Below, in pieces: positions 9,100-20,359 of a stretch of 64,000 nt of DNA. The stretch covers positions 204,823-268,822 of the forward strand of contig VXAA01001428.1 in NCBI GenBank assembly GCA_013399115.1, written 5' to 3'. The position numbers and the translations under genes were made by a program. Origin of the DNA: Anseranas semipalmata. Its lineage: Eukaryota; Chordata; Aves; Anseriformes; Anseranatidae. The first letter of the stretch is position 1, and each line of letters begins with the position of its first letter. The notes beneath the pieces are model-generated. The model was not told the DNA's origin. It did not search any database and saw only the letters and a program-made list of their open reading frames with translations.

Positions 9100-12000
9100 G
9101 TGAGTTTAATGTTTCAGAGCTGGATCTCTGGGTGTGTTAACAGTCATAAATGGAACCCAGATTGTCCCCCACACCAGACTCATGCTTCTCAAATAAATAA
9201 ATTCCTGGACTGAACCCAGGACGTTTAGAAAACTCATTCTGAATTATTTAGAACAAGACCGTGGCAACTCTTAAACAGTTGCATTGGGACTGAGTGGTGA
9301 GAAGCTTTCCTGCTGGTATGGCTGTGCTAGGGCTGAACAGAACAGCAGTGCTGGAGGACAGGACTGCTTGGGAATTATTCTGCTGTCCCCTTGGACACAG
9401 GTTATTCAAGGTGGGAAGTGGGATGTTGGCGCTCTGCAAACCACAGGTCATCGCCCGTGTGAAAGCTTCTGCTACTCAGGTTTTGGTTGAAGGCAAAGTA
9501 CTGCTCTACCAAGGGTAAAGTTCAAGGCTGATGACTCCATCCCATTGGTTGATGTCCACATCTTCAAACCCTTTTTGCTCTAACCTGAGTCCCACTGGGC
9601 TTCTAAATACTGCGCATTTAAATCAGTTAACACAAAGATGTCACAGCCTTGGGCATTACAGACTGCAGACGTGAAATCTGTAGACTAAATTCATCCCTGT
9701 ATACTAAAGATTTCTCTTGTTTGAAGAATCTCTACACAGACTTGATTAGAGGAAGTCATTTGTGTTTACACAGTGCTGACCTTGGCCACAGTGGGAGATC
9801 CTGAGTTTTATTCAGTATTTATTGTTGCTTTTGGCTGATAACTCATTTGTGTTTAGGTACTACAAGAAATAATTTTGAAGGGAAAAAAGTGATTCGCTTA
9901 GAGTATGAAGCATATACTTCAATGGCAGAGATGGAAATAAAGAAGATCTGCAGAGATGTTAGACAGAAATGGCCATCAGTCAAACATATTGCAGTGCACC
10001 ACAGACTTGGGTATGTATGTCCAGACTCCATCCTTCTGCAAATGGTGTACTAATCCTTGTCTGGTGCTTGGCTGTGCTTACATACTTACAGGATGTGCAG
10101 GAGTCTATGAGCTATAATGCAGCAAAGCTTGCTGCAGAATCAAGCTCTTACTGCAGGGATAAGTTTCAGAAATAGTCTTTTGTTTTTTGAAATGTGTTTA
10201 CTGGTAATGCTGGAACACACTGAGTCTGCAGAGCCCCAATCCTGGTGTGATGGTTTGAGAGTGTAGAGAAGGGATTGAGATTTATATGCAGGAAAGGAGA
10301 GGCTGTTGGGTGTTTCTTTTGCCTCTCTCTCTCTCTCTCTCTCTCTCTCNCCGTTGAAGTGTTGCAAACTGTCGGTTTCTTGTTGTCACATTTAACTTAT
10401 GTCATAGGGAACCTAAAAGCTTAGATTATGAGGATGAGGGGAAGGCATGATAATTGCCAGTCATGCTTGTAGGAAAAGCTGTTGTTCCTTGAGTCTTGGA
10501 TAAGTTTTTTTTCGTTGGGTATGGAACATGGAATACTAGTGTCTGACATACTCTTGAGCCTTCATTGTTCATCAGGTTTCTGACTAAAAACTAGCAGGAT
10601 TTTCATTGTGTGCAAATTTGATTTGCAAATGTTTGTTTCCTTTTATCTGAGCAGAAGGAACTTAGGATGTGATCACAAAGGTTGATATTAGCCCTGAGGG
10701 GCAGTTTCTTTGGATTTCCTCTATAGTCAACAGAAAGAGTGTTTCTCAAGTGAGAGAATCTCTCAAGTGCTCAAAGCACTTAAGCTTAGATTATTCCTCT
10801 GAGCTGTTTGCCAGTGGAGTCTTGCTATACAGGAAGGGTTGGGAGGCAGCTTTTGGGAATACTACCTTTGTGAGGAGCAAGACAAAACCTTGTGCTACTT
10901 CTTTTAGCTTAGTTTGGAAAAAATGAAGCACCAAATGGAAAAAGCATAATTTGAAATCAGAATTTGGCAAAAATGAAGTTTTGTTGCAAAATCTGTGTAG
11001 TTTGAGGTGCATAATTTCCTTTTTCACATATTCCTATGCTGAAATGATTTCTAAGATTTTCAGATATCTTGCCATTCCTGACCTGTTATTGTTCATTATT
11101 AAGCCAGCTTCCAGTGAGTTTCCTATGCATTATTGCAAGATAGCAGTTTTCTCCTCTTATTTAAAAAAAAAAAAAAAAAAGAAAGAAAGAATGGAAGAGA
11201 AAAGAGAAAAGCCTATGGCTGGTTTTATTTATTCTAAAGCATGGAATTCTCACATCTGGTACTGATTTTGATTGTGGTTTTCTTTCTCTTTAAAAGTGCA
11301 TAATCTTTTGGACATGGCTTGACACTTGCTCAGTATGAATGAGTCAGGAGAGCATGTGGCCAGAATACTGACGTGACATGGCGACAACTTTTGGGTGCTC
11401 TTGATGTTAAGCATTAGCTAAAGCCACTGTTGTTCCTCTTCTCTCCCTAGAGTGGTTCCAATAACTGAAGCAAGTGTAATTATTGCAGTCTCGTCTCCAC
11501 ACAGAGCAGAATCCCTTGAAGCTGTAACCTACTGCATCAACACCTTAAAAGCGTTTGTCCCAATATGGAAAAAGGTATGTTTGGGACAAATTTGATTCCA
11601 GCCTGTGCCAGAGTCTTAGACAGCTGGGCTGGAGGCTGTTACTGCCTGTATGGGAAGGAGCTGAAGCATTATGTGCAGCATTTGCTCCTGAAGGGATGCT
11701 TTCTTCTAGCAGCAGTGAGTTTCCTTTAATGCAGCCAGGCCTGTCTTTGGCAGGTCAGGCACCTGAAAGGCCCTTCCTTGCCTGTATCTCCCACCTGTTC
11801 TTCCTCTTAACTCCTTCCTGGGGTCAGATTGAAGGAGTCTTGAGCTCTCTTCTTTTGGGTGGCAAAGTTCAGTTCTTTGTAGGCTTTGGAAGAGCCTTGA
11901 GTCTGCTCTGCATTGGACAGCATTGCAGTTTACAAGTAAAAGTGGCATTTCCTTCTATTTTTCCCTCATCCCTATGGCCTTGAGTAAGCACAAAACATTA

Positions 12001-12882
12001 AGCAACAGTTCACATAAGCAACAGCGCACAATGAAGTGATGTGCAGAGATCCCAAAGCTCATATGGGGACACAACAATGTGTGGAGAGAACAGCCCAGGT
12101 CTAGAAAGAGCCACATTGTATAACCACAGCATTGCATGCAAGGAATGAACATTACCTCTGCCTTCTCTCTGAGTCCAAACTTGGCATGTGGTAACAGTGA
12201 TTCTCTGAGTTACTGCTCAGTGTAAAACCCTGTCTTCAATATCTCTGCTTTTTTGACACCTCCTTCAGGAAGCTGAAGTTTTGTGGTCTCAGAAAGAATA
12301 GTCAGGCTCAGAGCCCTGCAGAATTTGCTGCTTGGGACTGGACTGCTGCTGGGTAGTCCAGTCTGTCCTGAAGATGTAAAGCTGTATTTTGGGTATAGGT
12401 GTCTTATTTATTTATTTTTAACATCAGCATTTTGTATACATTTAAATACTCTCATTCCTAGATGGTATATTAGGTTAACATGGCATCACATAAAAAGGGC
12501 AGTATTTCAGACATAAGCGCTGTGTACTTTACAGCTTTTGCATCCTTTCTTCTAGATCTCTTTCCTTAAGTGACTTCAGCATAGATTGGTCCTTCTAAAT
12601 TTAATGGGTTCAGCCCAAGGTTCAGCATCTGCCCACATGTAAGTCAGTGTTTTCTAAAGAAGTTGCCCCCTTTTCTGTTTGCCAGCTAAGCGCTGTATAA
12701 TCCTGATGTGATCAGTAAATAATAGCAGGATGGCTGTTGAGTTGTTTGGCCTGGCCTGTGGCTGTATGTAGCAGACTCCCACAATATTTCCCATTCTTTG
12801 TTTATATTTGCAGGAGATTTATGAGGATGAATATTCTTGGAAAGAAAACAAGGAATGCTTTTGGGCAAATTCAGAAAAATAA
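8979..12882 (+). CDS. MOCS2: MOCS2B, molybdopterin synthase catalytic subunit (spliced, exons 4-7)
   Basis: Spliced CDS join(8979..9099, 9857..10010, 11451..11574, 12814..12882), 155 aa, MoaE family. It is the cytosolic large subunit that binds precursor Z and converts it to molybdopterin using the thiocarboxylate of MOCS2A. Motifs in order are [12 protein letters not shown], the TTRNNFEGK loop, [22 protein letters not shown] (the conserved His-Arg), [10 protein letters not shown] and VPIWKKE, which carries the catalytic lysine region of MoaE, then [10 protein letters not shown] near the end. All four exons join in phase. The ATG at 8979 lies in a strong Kozak (GCCATGG), 35 nt of spliced sequence after the MOCS2A stop if acceptor 8963 is used. 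Human MOCS2B is about 33 residues longer at the N terminus because it begins within exon 3. The extension aligns here but lacks an ATG. Confidence 0.95.
9857..10010 (+). CDS. MOCS2: MOCS2B coding exon 5
   Basis: Acceptor TTTAG at 9852-9856, donor GTATGT at 10011. It encodes TTRNNFEGK, the acidic EYEAY strand and [11 protein letters not shown], the core of the MoaE fold and pterin-binding region. Confidence 0.95.
10011..11450 (+). other. MOCS2 intron 5
   Basis: Non-coding. It holds a (CT)n microsatellite ending at an unknown base (10350) and an A-rich run near 11162-11180. No further exon was seen. Confidence 0.8.
10323..10350. repeat. (CT)n microsatellite with one unknown base
   Basis: About 13 CT units, followed by N at 10350. 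The N probably marks an unresolved repeat length. Confidence 0.9.
11451..11574 (+). CDS. MOCS2: MOCS2B coding exon 6
   Basis: Acceptor CTCTCCCTAG and donor GTATGT (11575). It encodes [21 protein letters not shown] and ends in VPIWKK, the most conserved catalytic segment of MoaE proteins. Confidence 0.96.
11575..12813 (+). other. MOCS2 intron 6
   Basis: GT-AG intron with no recognisable gene. The 142-codon open frame crossing the exon 6 donor is out of frame with MOCS2B and is treated as chance. Confidence 0.8.
12814..12882 (+). CDS. MOCS2: MOCS2B coding exon 7 (C terminus)
   Basis: Acceptor TATTTGCAG at 12805-12813. It encodes [22 protein letters not shown] and stops at TAA 12880-12882. This matches the conserved MoaE C terminus with its Trp-Lys and Cys-Phe-Trp residues. 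Confidence 0.96.
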   Translation, partial: EIYEDEYSWKENKECFWANSEK

Positions 12883-12897
12883 CTGTACTCTTATATA

Positions 12898-12903
12898 AAT
12901 AAA
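12898..12903 (+). terminator. MOCS2: MOCS2 polyadenylation signal
   Basis: AATAAA 15 nt after the MOCS2B stop codon, giving a very short 3' UTR. A second AATAAA at 13025-13030 could serve a slightly longer form. Confidence 0.75.
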
Positions 12904-12929
12904 GTGTTACTGCTCCTAATGAACATATT

Positions 12930-15900
12930 GCTTTAGCTTTGAGTTGTTCTTATATTAAATCTGTATGATTTTAAGCAGTTATAGTAGACATTTCAATCTG
13001 AGTAATTTAATTAGGACTGTATGAAATAAATGAGTAATCATTAGGATTTTTAAATGTTCTTGACTCTCCTTTGAAATCATCTCTTTGTGCTTTTTAACAT
13101 GGAGTCAGTTTCTAAAACTCTCTTCCCTAAAATTCTTGGTTGTAAGGCATTTAGTCCTCTGTGATGTATACTGCTTTAATGCCTTTATATTTGTAGTCTT
13201 TGTCTGCATGAGAGGTCACAACAGGACAATTCAAACAACAGTTTAAATTTTGTATGAATGCCAAGTCAGTTTGCGAGCTTTATGCTGTTTTGACACTCTT
13301 ATAACATGAAAACTACTTGAAGTAGATTAACAATTTTGGTACAGATGGGGAAGAAAATATAAACTGTACCCCAGAGTTATTAACTTTTTAGTAGTGGTTA
13401 ATTTCCAGTAGCTGTGTCTCACAGAAACATTTTTACTGTGCACCTAATACAATTACAAGTCCATTGCATTAAAAAAATATGTACAGACCTTGATTCAAAG
13501 TTAGTTTTAATACTCTACCAGCAACAAACTTGCCTTAGCTATAACATGTAAACCTGTAACTACTTAATGATGTCTAGACGTGATTAATTTTGAAGGAGGT
13601 TTTTTGGCTGTGTAATTTTGTGGTGCTGCAGGAAAAAGAAAAAGCCATAAAAATAAGTTTAATTAATTTTAGTAGTTTAACCTTAGACGGGTTAGGATTT
13701 AAAGTCATCAAAATGGATTAGGTGTTCACAGAAAAGTGAAATCTGTTGAATTTTTTTTTTTGCATATATGCATAACTTATATATGCATTTAAATTCACAT
13801 GAATGATTTTAATAGTTTTTCTCTTGTTACTGTTTTGAAACCTACTTAAAGACAAAAGGACTGACATGCGTGCCTGTGCTTCCACTGCAAATAATAGGCT
13901 GCTCATAGGAGTAAGATTATTTTCTTTTTATTATTGTTCTGTACCATGATAGCGTTTAGATGCTAAGAGTTCAAGATGCCAGTGAGTATGACATTTTTAC
14001 CAACACTGAGAGGCAGTTTCATCTAGTCATCATTCTCAGTGTAGATAAGAGAAGGGGAAGTGAGGTAAAGAGAAGTAAAATGATTTGCTGAAGCTTATAT
14101 ATCATTACATAATACAACACTTAAGCCTCAGCTGTATAAATCCATTTCATTGTGTCTGCAGTAAAAGTCTTCAAACAGCTGCTAGCTGCACAAAATAGAA
14201 AAATAGAAAAATAGACAATTATGTTTTCTCCCTGGTGATCTTGATCAGTTTTAATACTTAGTGATGGTTACTGTATCTAGGTTAAGTAAACCCCAGTGAA
14301 ACACACAACTTCAGACAGAGGCATGGTTAAACTGTGCATGTTAGCTTACTGCTGCACTTTCCCTCAATGGAAGTGAGCGAGTTCTTCCTCTGCAGGACAG
14401 CAGCTGCTCCTTGCGTGCATGCACTTATGCAGCTTCCAAACCATGTGGGCCCTATTATCTAGGCAGTGCTGACCAAATTGAAGGTTGCATTTTCTTTTGC
14501 TTTGGACGTTGGAGAGAAGGCCTCTGTTATTAGAGTGTCATTTTTGCTGAGAATTTTACAGAATCCTGACTACAGATCACTTCCTCAGACAAGTAATTCT
14601 TTCTGTTCTTAAAGAAAAAATCAAAGAAAAGCAACAAAAACTAATACACAAATGTTTCCTGGGTTTGGTATTCATTTTTTTCCATGTTAATTTGTTTGCT
14701 GTTACCATGCAACTAATTAGTTTATTAATTTCATACAAATGGCTAACTTGCCTTGTGGTGGATAGTTTATGAATGAAGTAAAACCTATGCAGTACTTGCA
14801 CACCATAGCTGTGCTTTGAGGCAGGAAGACTGTTATTTAGGAGTTAAATAGTACTTGGGGCCCCATGATGGGGGGCAATTCCTATGTAATCACTTTGGTG
14901 CAGTAGTACTTCTCTAGTGCTGCAGTCTCTTGGAAGATTTATCCAGGGTGACCTTAAGTGCACCTTCCGCATCAGCAATGCAGCTGGGAAGGAGGGTGCA
15001 GAAAAGAAGAGAAAGAATAATGCTATACTTCCCCACAGTGACCAGGAACAATGAATGGAAGAGATGCTGTACTGAGTCACAACTGAGTGTTACAATGTGT
15101 ATACACTGCCATGGTCAAAACAATGAAATGTCATTTTGTGTCCCTAGCTGTGCATGAGGCAAGTACTGCTTTGTTCTGGAACAATGATGCATCAGTATTG
15201 TGTAACTTTGGGTTCTTCAGCTGGCATCTAAAAGCAAAATGGAAAAGCCCCTAGGAGGGATGATGTGCATAATCAGAGGTAAAATGTATCTCACTGAAAT
15301 TTAAGTACATACTCTAAGCTTGTTGTTCAGGCTCCCTCTGTAGAGCTACCCTCTCTACTAGGGAGATATTATCTTAAGAAGGCAAATGCTCTCCTCTAAG
15401 ATAGCTGCCTAGGGCTATGTCTGGAGCGACCCAGAAGTGCTTCCAAATTTCCAGGCCAGGGGATGAACCCCAGCTGCTTCTGACTGCATGTCAGGGAAAG
15501 ATGTGGCTGCACATGTCCTGGTTTCACAGAACTAGGCTGCTGGATGAGCACTACTTTGTGTTTTGATGAGGTCTGGAAGCTGGACAATAGGCAGCTGCAG
15601 ATCAATATAAGATGCAGTCCTAGCTTTCTGGGATGAGTCCAGCTGTTTCTCTGCCTTGGCTATAAGGGAGGGAAATCCCACCCTACTGCAGCTCTTCCAG
15701 CTGTGTCACAGCATGCTGTGGAGATGCTGGCTCCAGGTGGAGACAGATGTTCCTGGGAGCAGACACTGTAGACCAGAGGGTAAGTCTGTAACTTGTGCAG
15801 CGGTCTTCAAGACAAGGTGTGTGCTGGGTGCGAAGCATGCATCTTCAGAGTGAGAATTTGTCCTTCTGAAACAATGCCTCGGTCTTGGCTGGCAGTATTC

Positions 15901-17430
15901 GAATACACTGTTCCCTTTGTCTGGCAGGATGTCTGCATATCAGCATTGCATAATTTTAAGTTTCCTGCCTCAAAAGCTTTCATTTTGTCCTGTTCTCAAG
16001 AGAAGGTCAGACTGATAAATATGATGAAAATGTAACATGAAAACATAACTAATGGAAGAAGCACCTACCCAGGAGATGGCAGCAGAGGGACAGCTGTGCG
16101 GGCGGGCAGCCACAGGGGAGCATGGCTGCGTCGCACCGCGCTCCATCTGCTGCAAAATACAGGTACTCACTTCTACTCTATACCATGAAACTGCAACTGT
16201 TGGACTTGGTAACGACACTTTTAAGTTACTCAACTTTAAATTAACCTCCTGGCTTTTTTCAGCTCACTTTTCCTGTATCTCTTCAAGGAAACAAGAGTAG
16301 TTTTACGGACTATCTAACATATTCATTTGTTCCATCAGTACCACAGGAAAGAGGAAACTACTAAAACTAATTTTTACGCCGCCCCAAGCTCTGAGAACTC
16401 CATTTTGGGCTCTTCTATTAAGTGGTGTCCTGTGGAGGTATTTAAGAATGTGTTAAGAATAGCTGGATGGCAATAAATTAAGAGTGCTTCTTAGAATACC
16501 TTAGGACAACAAAAAACAAACACAACCAACCAACCACATAGTTTGATCTCACAAAGTGTTACAAAAATTAGCATGCTGATATATTGTGATAGCAGTTCTG
16601 TTTTAAAAGTTCCATTTCTACTACATTGAGGGAAAGAGTTAAATACATTTTTTAAAACTGTTAGCATGCTAAAGCATGTGACTGCCTATGAAAAATGAAT
16701 CATAAATGAGGGCAGAAAGGTTGACTTAAAAGATAGGACTCAGCTTTTCTGAGGCTATGTGAATTATGTACACTTCATTACCTTTAAAGGCAATAAAAAG
16801 TTGAAATAATTAACTATAGATTTCAAAATGCATTTTTGTACCTTTTCTTTAATACACAAACTTTTGTTGTGCCCCAGTTTTGGATATAAGAAGTAATACA
16901 CACAAGTCAGTATTTAAGAAATCTGGTTTTCAATTCTGCAAAATGCTAAGACTTGGTGAGAGATGCAGTCATGTGCCTTAAGATTAGGGGCATTTGATTC
17001 AGTATTATGGAAGTTTTAAAGTTTGTAGCCATAAAGTATATGAATGCAAGAGATGGGACTGGCAGAAAAGTGTAATTTTAGATGCCAGTGAAGATAACCA
17101 TATGTATATAGGAAGGTCTGGCCTTGCTAAGGTTTTATCACTGAGGTAGCTGCACTGAGAGCTATCCAGATATAGTTATTTTGCACTAATGTGAACTGAC
17201 TTGTGGTACAATATAGCTTACTGGTAGTGTAATACTCATGACTGTAACCTACAATATTTTAAGTGCAGCTTCTTTGTATACCTAGCAGAGTCATCCCCTT
17301 AGGGTTTTTGCTATGTGCTACTGGAACAATGACATATTTGGCCCCATTTTATGTAGTGCTTTTTCAGTAGCATTTCTTCTCTTTAGGGTGCTGTTTAATA
17401 ATAAATGAGTCTGTGTTCAGCAGTATTCTT
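12930..17430. other. Intergenic spacer between convergent MOCS2 and ITGA2
   Basis: No gene recognised. It is mostly AT-rich with small tandem motifs (for example an 8-bp AATAGAAA-type repeat near 14192-14214). The small open frames around 15400-16300 have no recognisable family or splice context. Confidence 0.6.
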
Positions 17431-17433
17431 GTT

Positions 17434-20269
17434 TTTATTGTAATAATGCTGTTAGGCCCTCAGGTAGGCACCACAGAGATACAGTCCCTGCTCCCATAGA
17501 GCTTACATGCTAGCTTTCAGAAGTCAGTTTGTTTATCTCTTGTTCATCCCAAATCTAAACTAACTCTGAGTTTGGACTTAATTCTAGTACTTCAAGAAGT
17601 CAGCAGCTAGATTCAAGACCAGAATCAGATATAACTTGAGACTGTTGAAGGTATTCCTGACTTCTCTTGCTGCAAGCACAAACACAAGCATATGCTGAAG
17701 CCCAGCATTTCAGAATATTATTTCACCTGTAACATGCTGTTTTAAAAAAGTAAATCTAACAAAAACGTAATGCAAAATATACATAATATTTCCAGCATTA
17801 TTTGTGGCTGTGCCAACTTAAAAGTGCAGTAAACTCACCCATTACAAAAACTGAACTAGCCATGTAACTATTAATCATAAAAGAAAAATAAAACTAGTAA
17901 CTTGAAGTGGTTAGGATACAAAACCTTATGCATTACTATGCCTTCCCTTTATTTTGAGAGAAGTATCATTTCCAGGACTGGGGGGAATCCTGTTGTCTGG
18001 GACAAAATAAAACCCAGTGTAGACTAGTGAATTGAATCACTGCTGCTCAGTTGATGAACTGTTAAATACCCAAGAAGCTGGGTGTCCGGTATTGACCTGT
18101 ACCTCCCACCTAAGGTGGAAGAACGAAGTCTGGCCGACTGCTTATGTCATTTGTGGTGCAAGTAGCACCAGAAGTGAAAGATGCTACAATCTAAAATTCC
18201 CACTCTGGCCTGGAGTGCGTGACCGTAGTTGTGTAGGAACTTCTTACGCATATAGGTATAGGATTTTGTTTTCTTCCTCACATGTTTATACAAGAATTGA
18301 GGCAGACAAATTTTTATCTTTACTTTTAGAGCATTTGGGTGCAGGGTTCATAACTGTAAGTCAGGACCTGATTCTTTAGATCTATACAATAATTGCTACA
18401 TTTATTTTTTTAAAACTTTTTAAATAATTGTTTTGGTCACAAACTCAGCTGATGGCAACAATCTTGTTTGACAGTCAAGATCAGAATCCAGATTATTTTT
18501 CAGAATGTTAAAAAAAATAACTCAAAATGTGTAACCTCTTACAGATACAAAAGAAATCCAAAACACAAAATTATGCTGAGAACAATCCAGCTATCACTGC
18601 AAATGAAGCTGTCTTTGCCAAAGAGATGGTTGGCTCATGACTGATTACTCTTTACCGATTAAAAAAGACTGAATAAAACTTTCAAATGTGCTCAAGTCTA
18701 GTTTTTGAAAAGTCCCTCAGAAAATAATTTGAAAGGTGCCAAACATAAACTAGGTTTGGGGGAAGGAAAACATGACTTCGGGTTCTGAGTCAGGCACATT
18801 TAAATGTTTTACTCTTCAAGTAAATCACCTCGAGTTAGAAACAATCTTACTTGCATGGCAGCATCCATGAAGACAACACATGCATCTTCTCTCACAACTG
18901 AATACATATGTAATTGCCAGTCACGAGAGTGAAAGGCAGACAAAAGGCCAAGTCCCCTGACTGTTACCAGTCTTGCAGCATAGGCCTTTGTAAGACCGAG
19001 CTTTCATTAAAACCGGCCAGCATGTGATAAATTTGAGGTGTGTAACTTATACAAAGTCACCCAAGTGTGCTCAGAGCTCCTTGTAGAGCACTACAGTACT
19101 TTACTGTATAAAGTATAAGTTAACTTCTTCAAGACATGAAGACATGGGACCAAATAAAACATGACAGGTAAGAAGGTCATACTGAACTTTGGTCTCCTGG
19201 AAGGCACTGAGATGCTAAAAAAACAAGTGTGGTACAGTTTATAGAGCTTAGATCTTCACTGTCTTCTGTCCTGACATGTGCATACTTCCTCAGTCATCAT
19301 CCCCTTTAGTTCACTTCATGCTCTTGGTCTTGCAAAATCTTCCAGTACAGAATTAAAGGGAAGATCTTGACTCTCTTCCCAATTTATGTCAAAAGCCAAA
19401 CTGATGTCAGAGTGACTGCGCGTGTAAAGCCCAGTGTAACAGTATTGGTAGTGCTCCTCTGTTAAAATTTGAAAAGCCAGTCATAACATGGCAGAGAACA
19501 GGGTGTAAACGGTTATGAAATTCGTATTTTCTTCTCAGAGACAGTATGCAGAAGGCAGTTATATGTATCATTTGGCATTATTTTCCAAAAACAGTATACT
19601 TCAGTAATTTGTGACCTTAGTGCAAGGCATATGGTGATCTTTTGGAACAGCATGCTCATCCAGTTGTCCTGTAGCACACACACAGACATTTTCATACACA
19701 GTTCCCACTTCACAGATTAGTTAAGACAAAGGTTTGCTGGTGCAAATCATTTCTCTAAAACAATAAGGATGGAGCTAGTCAATGAAAAAATGAGTTTTCT
19801 TCTCCCAGTCTGGAAGTGGTATTCACCACACATTCATCATCAACTTAATAGAAAGTGTCCTTTACACATATGGTACTTGTCAACTGAATTACGAACCGAT
19901 GCTGTTCCACAATAATCTGAAATAAATCGCTCTGTTTCACTCTGCAGTGGATCAGGAGAAGTGCTGCTGGCACAATATGTTACTGTAAACTCCGGACCTG
20001 CCAGTTCTAAAGGCTAAGTTTGTTTGAAAGGCAAAAATATACAAGAAAAGGTACTATAAATCATTTCTTGAAAAAACAAACAAACTGTCCTGCAGTTACT
20101 CTTATAATAGAGTAGAATCTGTAAAATATTTTCATCTATAAAAAAGACACTTTAATTAAAAATGTTTAAATGTTATTAAGCTTTAAGGCACTCTAGCTGA
20201 AGAACTGATTGGATCACAACTTCTATTGGTGGCTCAGATCTCCTCTCTTTATCACATAACTCTTCATCC
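17434..20269 (-). other. ITGA2: ITGA2 3' UTR (extent uncertain)
   Basis: Sequence downstream of the ITGA2 stop on the - strand. Candidate poly(A) signals read on the - strand are ATTAAA at 20151-20156 and AATAAA at 18401-18406, 17948-17953 and 17434-17439. Human ITGA2 has a several-kilobase 3' UTR, so a distal site is plausible, but the choice cannot be made from sequence alone. Confidence 0.5.
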
Positions 20270-20359
20270 TCAGTCTTTGTCCTTTGTGAGTTCTGTTATT
20301 TCATCGATATCTTCTATATCCTGTGTCATTTTTTCATACTGTCTCTTGAAGAAGCCAAG
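20270..20359 (-). CDS. ITGA2: ITGA2 exon 30, cytoplasmic tail
   Basis: Starts [13 protein letters not shown], with the membrane-proximal GFFKR motif that clasps the beta subunit, and ends TELTKDKD before TGA (20272-20270). The tail is about three residues longer than in human, whose protein ends in TELSS. Acceptor CTCACAG lies just above 20359. Confidence 0.97.
   Translation of the reverse strand, partial: LGFFKRQYEKMTQDIEDIDEITELTKDKD

Noticed and set aside
11555..11983. 142-codon frame crossing the MOCS2 exon 6 donor
   Set aside because: Out of frame with MOCS2B; the donor GTATGT is good and exon 7 joins in phase.
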